Below, piece by piece: positions 1-5,079 of a DNA stretch of 5,079 bases. The notes beneath the pieces were generated by a model. The model was not told the DNA's origin. It saw nothing but the letters and a program-made list of their open reading frames with translations, and did no database searches. Source of the DNA: Candidatus Bathyarchaeota archaeon JdFR-04 (GTDB lineage: Archaea; Thermoproteota; Bathyarchaeia; Bathyarchaeales; UBA233); contig MTLR01000087.1 in the NCBI GenBank assembly GCA_002010925.1, positions 7,839 through 12,917 of the forward strand, given 5' to 3'. Position 1 is the first letter of the stretch. Each line of letters opens with the position of its first letter. Position numbers and translations under genes: made by a program.

Positions 1-494
<494 letters not shown>

Positions 495-524
495 TCATTC
501 ACTTATTACTACTCTTGAAAAAAT

Positions 525-540
525 AGTATATTAACTTTTC
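525..540 (-). promoter_or_regulatory. Promoter of the vapBC operon (BRE/TATA)
   Basis: On the minus strand this reads GAAAAGTTAATATACT. A purine-rich BRE-like run precedes a TATA box (TTAATATA, 527-534). With the usual spacing of about 25 nt, transcription would start near 505, leaving a leader of roughly 14 nt before the antitoxin ATG. This is a prediction from spacing and composition only. Confidence 0.5.
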
Positions 541-550
541 TCGTAAATTC

Positions 551-564
551 GTTAAGTGCTTAAC
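551..564. repeat. 14-bp palindrome GTTAAGTGCTTAAC
   Basis: A perfect inverted repeat with 6-bp arms (GTTAAG / CTTAAC) around a central TG. It is centred about 27 bp upstream of the vapBC TATA box. On the plus strand it is followed by ATTTTTT, so it also resembles a weak hairpin terminator in that direction, and its right arm overlaps the candidate end of the IS630 relic. It could be a regulator site for vapBC, a terminator, or part of the IS end; the sequence alone does not decide. Confidence 0.45.
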
Positions 565-575
565 ATTTTTTAACT
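559..575. repeat. Candidate left terminal inverted repeat of the IS630 relic
   Basis: The plus strand reads CTTAACATTTTTTAACT. It matches the reverse complement of 1242-1258 (CTTAGCATATTTATACT) at 13 of 17 positions. It overlaps the last codons of the transposase relic (stop near 570-572), which is where an IS630 end is expected. AT-richness makes chance similarity possible. Confidence 0.35.
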
Positions 576-1223
576 TACCAAAAATTTCTCAATCCCTTCG
601 CAATTGACTTTTTGAGGTTTTACCAATTGTTTCTTTAAGCTCTTCTACATCCAGCAGAGATATCTCAGAGACAAATTCTTTTAACACCCTTCCAAACGTT
701 TTCAATTAGATTCAAGTCGGGAGAGTGAGGGGGGAAAAGGTAAACCAGCAGGATATCCAGTTTATTTGCTTCTTCTCTTACCTTCTTAGCATAGTGCATC
801 CTAAAATCGTCCAGCCACTTTTTCCGGGATTTGCTTCCCTTATCTTCCAGAGAACAACTACAAGTCTTCCTTGCAGTATTTGACCGCCGAACTCCATCTC
901 GTCAATAAACCCCTCCATTATATCCGATCGTTGTTCTTGATCACTTCCCTTGGTTTTTCCTTCTGTGCTCTTTGCTGAGTTTGGAAGGTCTCTTCCTCCG
1001 AATTCTGGAATTAAGTCTTCATAGCCTTTGGAGTTCCATCTTTTAATCCATGTATAGCCTGTAGGTTTGGTAATTCCTGCAAGTTCTGCTGCTTCCCCAA
1101 TGCTCATTCCTCTGTGGAGATATCTTATGAAGTAAAGCCTTCTTAGGATTCGCGTATCTTTTTCGATTTGATCATTTTATCCAGTTCTTCTACTGGCAGA
1201 TGTTTTACAACTTCGTAAACTTT
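570..1223 (-). pseudogene. IS630-family transposase pseudogene (frameshifted, internally deleted)
   Basis: A DDE transposase can be rebuilt by joining frames. The N-terminal segment VYEVVKHLPVEELDKMIK (from about 1220) shifts frame near 1155-1171 into EKDTRILRRLYFIRYLHRG. A helix-turn-helix follows, MSIGEAAELAGITKPTGY and TWIKRWNSKGYEDLIPEFGG (1107 to about 995). A 2-bp GA duplication near 989-993 then shifts frame into GRPSKLSKEH. After further shifts and a deletion the first catalytic motif appears, GFIDEMEF (Asp codon 901-903). An A missing from the run at 819-823 shifts into WLDDFRMHYAKKVREEANK (Asp codon 809-811). LFPPHSPDLNLIENVW carries the Glu codon at 701-703. An extra G at 687-689 moves the tail to VLKEFVSEISLLDVEELKET. 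The last recognisable stretch is CEGIEKFLVS, ending at a stop at 570-572. The winged-helix part and most residues between the first two Asp are missing. The 109-codon frame at 778-1107 is only the longest open piece of this relic. Confidence 0.88.
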
Positions 1224-1241
1224 CTACCCACGTTGTTTTTT

Positions 1242-1258
1242 AGTATAAATATGCTAAG
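1242..1258. repeat. Candidate right terminal inverted repeat of the IS630 relic
   Basis: The plus strand reads AGTATAAATATGCTAAG, the partner of 559-575. It lies about 20 bp outside the first recognisable codons of the transposase relic, as expected for the 5' end of an IS630 element. It is AT-rich, so the match is suggestive only. Confidence 0.35.
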
Positions 1259-1263
1259 ACCAT

Positions 1264-1269
1264 AAAAAA
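1264..1269 (-). terminator. Oligo-T terminator behind the esterase gene
   Basis: The minus strand runs straight from the TAA stop codon of the esterase gene into six T residues. Archaeal RNA polymerase can terminate at such T runs without a stem-loop. No hairpin is evident. Confidence 0.4.
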
Positions 1270-2388
1270 TTAGGTCTCAACTAAATCTACAGGCTGCCCC
1301 CCTATCAGCTTTTCAATCCACTGGAAGAGATATATGCCGTCAACATTCAGCCAGTAAACCCTTGGTAGTTCAAGAGCAGTATGCATTGACTTGTCAACCA
1401 AAAATCTGTAGTAGTTGTCAGGAAACTGATTTCTCAGATCAGACGTCACCTCAAGCAGTTTCTTCTTGAACTCGCTCTGACTGTATTTGAGGAAGGCAAC
1501 ACCTATAACAAAATCTCTTTCGTCTTCAAAGAAACCGTAGATAATATCGCTGTATTTCTCAAAGGTGTATGCGAGGGCGTAAACAGGTTCATCCCCAAGA
1601 TAACTTAGGGCATCAGGTGGCAAATTCTGAGTCCAGCCCCAGCTTTCGACCGAAGCTTCGAAGGTAAACTTGGGGTCTCTCTCCGACACAAGCCCCGGAC
1701 CGGCATCGTTTATCACCACAATGCTCTTTCCGAATATCTCTCTGGCTGTTAGAGTATGAAGAACGGTTGCATAGCCTCCAGCACTCGAACCTGCAATCAC
1801 TATCTTTTCAAAATTGCCCTGACTGGCAATCCACCTCATAGCCACCACAGCATTGACATAACCCACGTGATATACCGTCTTGCTATATTTGAAGAAGTAG
1901 TATTTCATAACCCTGTTTCCAATGTGCACATCTCCAGTTCCGTAAGGGATGTAAACTATCGTCCAGTCCTTGAACGGATTGAGCGGGTTTGCCCTGTTGA
2001 AGATTCCAAGCTTAGACATTAGAACAGACTGGCTGAACTCAGGATGAAGGGTTGTAACCATGAACTTACAGGTGATGTAGTCGGTGCACGCCCCTCCACC
2101 CTCAAAGTAGACCAGCAGATTATTTGAACTCCCTCTACTCACCATTATGAACGTTTTACTTCCATCACCACTGACACACGGCTCTGGAAGGTCAACCTTA
2201 ACCCAATCTATTCCGTCATAGGGTTTGTCCACTGGCATACTGTCAAGAGATGGCATTGAAGAAACATCAACCGAGTATGGGTCTGCGTAGTATTCCTGCA
2301 CCACCACTTTTTTGCTAAATGACAGGGCTGTCGCCTGAGTGGCACAAACCACAAGGAGCATTATTACCAAAACAATCCTCCCTCTCAT
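1270..2388 (-). CDS. Secreted pectinacetylesterase/Notum-family serine esterase
   Basis: This 372-residue protein is a predicted extracellular alpha/beta-hydrolase of the pectinacetylesterase/Notum family (proteins of this type are often annotated vtpJ-therm). Numbered from ATG 2388, residues 1-22 form a signal peptide (MRGR followed by a hydrophobic stretch). The oxyanion-hole motif YFEGGGAC is at 94-101 and NPLNPFKDWTIVYIPYGTGD is near 137-156. The nucleophile elbow GSSAG lies at 200-204 with Ser202. Asp228 in VINDAGPG and His336 in KSMHTAL complete the likely triad. Cys71, Cys101 and Cys107 could form a disulfide, which suits an exported enzyme. Family members remove acetyl groups from pectin (plants, bacteria) or palmitoleate from Wnt (animal Notum). 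The archaeal substrate is unknown; a polysaccharide, glycoprotein or lipid ester is possible. A TTG at 2404-2406 would add six residues, but a TATA box centred 25 bp upstream of ATG 2388 favours a leaderless start there. It has its own promoter, 69 bp after the CDF gene. Confidence 0.86.
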   Translation of the reverse strand: MRGRIVLVIMLLVVCATQATALSFSKKVVVQEYYADPYSVDVSSMPSLDSMPVDKPYDGIDWVKVDLPEPCVSGDGSKTFIMVSRGSSNNLLVYFEGGGACTDYITCKFMVTTLHPEFSQSVLMSKLGIFNRANPLNPFKDWTIVYIPYGTGDVHIGNRVMKYYFFKYSKTVYHVGYVNAVVAMRWIASQGNFEKIVIAGSSAGGYATVLHTLTAREIFGKSIVVINDAGPGLVSERDPKFTFEASVESWGWTQNLPPDALSYLGDEPVYALAYTFEKYSDIIYGFFEDERDFVIGVAFLKYSQSEFKKKLLEVTSDLRNQFPDNYYRFLVDKSMHTALELPRVYWLNVDGIYLFQWIEKLIGGQPVDLVET

Positions 2389-2408
2389 GTAGATGGCATT
2401 ATTCAAAA

Positions 2409-2417
2409 ATTTTTAAA
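2409..2417 (-). promoter_or_regulatory. TATA box of the esterase gene (leaderless start)
   Basis: The minus strand reads TTTAAAAAT, preceded by GGATAAAA as a purine-rich BRE-like element. Its centre is about 25 bp from the A of ATG 2388, so the transcript probably begins at the start codon. There is no Shine-Dalgarno sequence before this ATG, in agreement. Confidence 0.5.
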
Positions 2418-2457
2418 TTTTATCCTGAATAATAGTTATAATAATAAGAATTGGCAA

Positions 2458-3315
2458 TTAAGCTTCGTATATCTTTCTCCTCTCTCCATCATGCGGGCAG
2501 AAATGGACAGAGATGTGCTTTACCTCCGGATGTTTTGCCATTATTGCTTCTGCTATCTCCACAGATAGTCTGTCGGCATCCTTTACAGTCATCCCCTCAT
2601 CAACCGTAACATGCAGGTCGAGATGTATCGAGTTCTCTCCGGTATAAACTCCGACCATGTCGTGCACACCTTCAACTCCATCAATATCGGCACACACCTT
2701 TTCTACACTGTCGTAGAACTCGTCGGAGGGTGACAGTCCAAGAAGAATCTTTGCATTGTCTCTCACAAGCTTGAAGGAGTTGTAGAAGATTATAGAAGCT
2801 ATTACCAAAGTGGCAACACCATCAAAAATTAGATGCCCAATCCAAACGAGACCTACGCCTAAAATAGCGGTGAATGTGGACAGAGCATCGTTGACGCTCT
2901 CGATCAAAAGCGTTCTGTTCAGTATGCCTGTCCTCTTTGCTGAAAGATAGGCTGCAAGAAAAAGCAAGAGGAGAACGATGATTTCGGCAGATATCGCAAT
3001 AGCAATGTTCTGGTAGAGAGGTGTTGGGTTAAGAACCTTGCTCACTCCCTCCTTTGCAAGCTCAAAAGAGAGGAAGGTGATAAAACCCACACCGACGATC
3101 AGAGATGCGACGTTCTTCGCCATCTCATGACCCAGAGGGTGAGATGAGTCGGGTGATTTTCTCGCAACCCTCTCCGACGCGAGAAGAATCAGAATCATTG
3201 TTATATCAACAACAGAATGCGTTGCGTCTGCAAGAATTGCCGTAAAGCCCGACAAGTAATAGGCAACCAGCTTAATTCCAAAAGAAAGGATGTAGATTGC
3301 AAGAATGTCTATCAT
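2458..3315 (-). CDS. Cation diffusion facilitator (CDF) family metal transporter
   Basis: This 285-residue membrane protein should export a divalent metal (Zn, Fe, Mn, Co or similar) from the cytoplasm in exchange for protons. Six membrane segments can be seen near residues 5-24, 26-47, 69-86, 103-126, 140-160 and 162-181. A soluble C-terminal domain (about 195-285) with the usual ferredoxin-like dimerisation fold follows. The transport site in segment 2 is HSVVD (His33, Asp37) within LADATHSVVDI. In segment 5 the equivalent motif is ESVND (Glu139, Asp143), where many CDF proteins have HxxxD. The loop HPLGHEMAKN (59-68) is a family signature. His231, His235, His267, His271, Cys273 and His275 cluster in the C-terminal domain and may bind regulatory metal. 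The length is normal. Its ATG overlaps the serB stop codon by 4 bases (ATGA), which indicates co-transcription and coupled translation. The metal cannot be assigned from sequence. Confidence 0.9.
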   Translation of the reverse strand: MIDILAIYILSFGIKLVAYYLSGFTAILADATHSVVDITMILILLASERVARKSPDSSHPLGHEMAKNVASLIVGVGFITFLSFELAKEGVSKVLNPTPLYQNIAIAISAEIIVLLLLFLAAYLSAKRTGILNRTLLIESVNDALSTFTAILGVGLVWIGHLIFDGVATLVIASIIFYNSFKLVRDNAKILLGLSPSDEFYDSVEKVCADIDGVEGVHDMVGVYTGENSIHLDLHVTVDEGMTVKDADRLSVEIAEAIMAKHPEVKHISVHFCPHDGERRKIYEA

Positions 3316-4469
3316 ATCCTCTTAACAAACTCAGCTGGCAGTTTCAGCACGCTTGCCAGTCCAACGAGGTTCTCCTTCGATATGCTGCCGTCTGCAACAT
3401 CCTTGAGAATTTCCTTTGCGTTGAAGGCTATACCCAGCCCGGCCTTTTCAATCATAAGCCTGTCATTTGCACCATCTCCAACGGCAACAACGTTTTCAGG
3501 ATTTATTCCTTCCTTTCTCGCTATTTCCTCCACAATTCTCGCCTTCTCTTCAGCATCTATTATTTTTCCTTTGATTCTTCCCGTGAGTCTCCCATTCTCG
3601 ATCTCAAGTTCGTTGCCAAAGGCATAATCGAGGTCGAGCTCCTTTTTGAGCCTGTCAGTGAAGTAGCTGAATCCCCCACTCACAACTGCTACCTTATATC
3701 CGGACTCCTTCAAACTCCTAACGAGCTCCTTAGCTCCCTCAGTAAGCTTAATCCTTGCGTAGATGTTCTCAAGAACTTCAACCGGAAGCCCTTTCAGCAG
3801 CCTTACCCTCTCCTCAAGAGCCTCCTTGAAGCTTATCTCGCCCCTCATTGCCCTCTCAGTAAGCTGAGCAATCTCTTTGTCAACCCCAGCCTCTTTCGCA
3901 AGCTCATCTATTATCTCGGCATCAACAAGAGTTGAATCCATATCAAATACTATGAGCCTTTTTTCCCTTCTGAAGGTCGAGTAGGGCTGCATAACTATGT
4001 CCAAACCCATTCTCTCCGCTTCCTCCCTCAATCTCCTCTTTATTGCACCTGCATCTCTGTCTCCGATATCAACAAGGAACTCTATTGATATCAGCTCTTC
4101 TCTCGCCGTAAGACTTGTTCTCTCAATATTTATCCCAAAATCGAGAAAAACTCGCGTGACATCTCTCACAATTCCAACTCTATCCTTTCCGAGAATCGTT
4201 ACAACCTGTAGGTTCTTATCTCCTTCACCCCTTCTAAGAAAGGGTGTCAGGCTGACATGAACCTGCTTCCTCCTCGCAGCTTCTTCCACACTAACCTTCA
4301 CACATTCCTCATCCTCAACCTCTGCAACGATGAACATTGCGAACATTCCTTGCAGAACCGACTGCTCAATGTCCACTATGTTGGCGTTGCAGTCAGCCAA
4401 AGCCTTCGATATCTCGTGAACTATTCCCGGCTTGTCCTCACCGTAGACTGAAATTGCAATCAACTTCAC
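3312..4469 (-). CDS. serB: Phosphoserine phosphatase SerB with two N-terminal ACT domains
   Basis: SerB (EC 3.1.3.3) hydrolyses O-phospho-L-serine to serine, the last step of the phosphorylated serine pathway, in the cytoplasm. The 385-residue protein, numbered from GTG 4469, has two ACT domains: residues 1 to about 77 (LIAISVYGEDKPGIVHEIS) and about 87-162 (LQVVTILGKDRVGIVRDVT). A HAD-superfamily catalytic domain follows. Its motifs are complete: DMDSTL with nucleophile Asp176 and acid/base Asp178; Glu185; SGG with Ser264; Lys309; and GDGANDRLM with Asp332 and Asp336 for Mg2+. ACT domains bind amino acids, so feedback by serine or a related amino acid is likely. Single-domain SerB proteins have about 210 residues; two ACT domains recall mycobacterial SerB2. 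A GTG at 4484 would add five residues, but it lies inside the GGGGAGGTG element and would leave no room for a ribosome binding site, so GTG 4469 is preferred. It is the first gene of an operon with the CDF transporter. Confidence 0.95.
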   Translation of the reverse strand: MKLIAISVYGEDKPGIVHEISKALADCNANIVDIEQSVLQGMFAMFIVAEVEDEECVKVSVEEAARRKQVHVSLTPFLRRGEGDKNLQVVTILGKDRVGIVRDVTRVFLDFGINIERTSLTAREELISIEFLVDIGDRDAGAIKRRLREEAERMGLDIVMQPYSTFRREKRLIVFDMDSTLVDAEIIDELAKEAGVDKEIAQLTERAMRGEISFKEALEERVRLLKGLPVEVLENIYARIKLTEGAKELVRSLKESGYKVAVVSGGFSYFTDRLKKELDLDYAFGNELEIENGRLTGRIKGKIIDAEEKARIVEEIARKEGINPENVVAVGDGANDRLMIEKAGLGIAFNAKEILKDVADGSISKENLVGLASVLKLPAEFVKRI

Positions 4470-4481
4470 AAAAAGAAGTAA

Positions 4482-4500
4482 CACCTCCCCAAATTTAAAG
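4482..4500 (-). promoter_or_regulatory. Promoter and/or ribosome binding site of serB
   Basis: The minus strand reads CTTTAAATTT (4491-4500, TATA-like) directly followed by GGGGAGGTG (4482-4490, Shine-Dalgarno-like). If the TATA element is used, transcription starts near 4470 and the mRNA is leaderless at GTG 4469. If a promoter further upstream is used, the GGAGG motif is in the mRNA, 12-14 nt before that GTG. Both readings select the same start codon. Confidence 0.5.
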
Positions 4501-4502
4501 GC

Positions 4503-5079
4503 TGTGAATCACTTCGGGACATTCTTTCACCTGTTATCATTTTGTTGAACTGCTTGAGCATAGCAAAAGAATATCTTTACCCTCTCTTCATCGAACTAAA
4601 CACGGATTTAACTAAACTGCGATCACCGAAAGGTTTGATGCTCAAATTCCAGATTTAAACTTTCTAAAGCATCAATTAACCAGAGAGCCTTATCAACAAC
4701 GAATTTAGGCTTGTTCTCGCAGTACTTAAGAACTTCTTTGATGAATGACTTCGTAGTCAAGTAATTCCTTGTTGTATAAACTCTCATTAGAATTGGCTCG
4801 TTTCTATCAACGTCTATTGCTGCATATACGTAATACTTCTTCTTGTTAGCTTTAACAACTGTTTCATCAATTGCAATTAGATTTCTCGGCTTTTTCTCCG
4901 CTGAAATTGGCAGTTTTTCTTCAAACTTATCCAGCGATGATGACTTCGAGATAGGATGCATCTCTGATAGGATTTTGACTGTCCTTCTTACAGAAGATGT
5001 CTGGATGTAGGTTGCTATACCGAGAACCTTGATTTCAAAATTTTGTTCCTTTCAAACACTTTAAGCTTTTACAATTTCC
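4503..5079 (-). mobile_element. Remnant of an IS6-family insertion sequence (cut by window edge)
   Basis: The stretch upstream of serB is the body of an archaeal-type IS6 element carrying a broken transposase gene. Recognisable transposase ends near 4563. The next 60 bases have no clear protein match and contain GTGAATCACTTCGGGAC (4504-4520), which could belong to the element's terminal repeat, though no partner is visible in the window. The 5' end of the transposase reaches or passes the right edge. The 4503 boundary is a guess set by the serB promoter. Confidence 0.6.
4563..5079 (-). pseudogene. IS6-family transposase pseudogene (frameshifted, catalytic Glu lost, 5' end at window edge)
   Basis: An open stretch from 4961 to 4623 encodes most of an IS6 DDE core: LIAIDETVVK (first Asp, codon 4866-4868), YYVYAAIDV, RVYTTRNYLTT and KFVVDKALW (second Asp, codon 4692-4694). 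The same frame continues upstream of the ATG without a stop to about 5040 (EIKVLGIATYIQTSSVRRT and VKILSEMHPISKSS), so that ATG is not the true start. A Cys-containing piece in another frame (CKSLKC, near 5070) suggests further N-terminal sequence. At 4628-4631 an extra T after HQTF creates a premature stop. One frame over, the protein continues GDRSLVKSVFSSMK, where family members have the catalytic Glu at the Lys position (codon 4607-4609). A second shift near 4583-4586 leads to RVKIFFC. The segment between KSS and KFEEK also looks shortened. The enzyme must be inactive. Confidence 0.85.

Larger units (their letters stand above)
559..1258 (-). mobile_element. Decayed IS630-family insertion sequence, internally deleted
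   Basis: The region between vapB and the esterase gene is an IS630-family relic of about 700 bp. Its bounds are set by the recognisable ends of the transposase pseudogene and by a candidate imperfect inverted repeat (559-575 and 1242-1258, 13 of 17 positions matching). Possible TA dinucleotides, the usual IS630 target, lie within the repeats at 561-562 and 1255-1256. IS630 elements are normally about 1.0-1.2 kb, so several hundred bases appear to be missing from the middle. The right end lies only 11 bp past the esterase stop codon. The boundaries are approximate because both ends are AT-rich. Confidence 0.7.

Noticed and set aside
551..572. Rho-independent-type terminator on the plus strand (palindrome plus T6)
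   Set aside because: No plus-strand gene leads into it, the stem is short and AT-rich, and it overlaps the candidate IS end. It is listed only as a palindrome.
778..1107. Apparent intact 109-residue helix-turn-helix protein
   Set aside because: The C-terminal part is out of frame with the neighbouring DDE motifs and the N-terminal frame continues upstream of the ATG into more transposase sequence, so it is a fragment of the IS630 relic.
1756..2022. 88-codon open frame on the plus strand within the esterase gene
   Set aside because: It is antisense to the catalytic centre of the esterase and shows no family resemblance or initiation signal.
2340..2388. Lipoprotein signal (LVVC) in the esterase leader
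   Set aside because: The residue before Cys is Val, not Gly/Ala/Ser, and the hydrophobic stretch is followed by a usual cleavage-like ATQATA region, so a normal secretory signal is more likely.
3217..4451. Several plus-strand open frames (up to 212 codons) opposite serB and the start of the CDF gene
   Set aside because: They mirror a conserved HAD phosphatase with all motifs intact; the translated peptides are Ser/Leu/Pro-rich as expected of antisense frames.
4623..4961. Apparent intact 112-residue DDE protein
   Set aside because: Transposase homology continues on both sides: in the same frame upstream of the ATG, and in a shifted frame beyond the stop codon. It is therefore a fragment.

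Overview
The window looks like chromosomal DNA of a euryarchaeon, most likely a hyperthermophile of the Archaeoglobales (Archaeoglobus, Ferroglobus or Geoglobus). This is inferred from archaeal promoters (TATA boxes about 25 bp upstream of starts, apparently leaderless mRNAs), GTG starts, Lys/Glu/Ile-rich proteins, a PIN/AbrB toxin-antitoxin pair and archaeal-type IS6 and IS630 transposases. It is not proven. Every gene and gene relic I can support lies on the minus strand, so the text below runs from high to low coordinates in the direction of transcription.

Region 4500-5079 holds a decayed IS6-family transposase. It is cut by the window edge, carries frameshifts, and has lost its catalytic Glu (now Lys). 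Just downstream a promoter drives a two-gene operon (4469-2458). The first gene is serB, a phosphoserine phosphatase with two N-terminal ACT domains. The second is a cation diffusion facilitator (CDF) metal exporter. The two overlap by four bases (ATGA), so they are probably translationally coupled. Next comes a separately promoted gene (2388-1270) for a secreted serine esterase of the pectinacetylesterase/Notum family, with a signal peptide and a visible Ser-Asp-His triad.

Right after the esterase stop codon lies a second, unrelated insertion-sequence relic (about 559-1258). This is a shrunken IS630-family element with at least four frameshifts and an internal deletion, possibly still bounded by degenerate terminal inverted repeats. 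The left end of the window holds a VapBC-type toxin-antitoxin operon: an AbrB-fold antitoxin (491-261) and a PIN-domain toxin whose GTG start lies inside the antitoxin gene. The toxin runs off the window after 92 codons.

Functionally, serB makes serine from phosphoserine, probably under amino-acid control through its ACT domains. The CDF protein exports a divalent metal, and the esterase acts outside the membrane on an unknown ester. No common pathway links the three. The most unusual items are the Notum-like esterase in an archaeon, the serB-CDF coupling, the Glu-containing metal site of the CDF protein, and a 14-bp palindrome between the toxin-antitoxin promoter and the IS relic. I found no CRISPR array, tRNA, rRNA or clearly novel multi-gene system.
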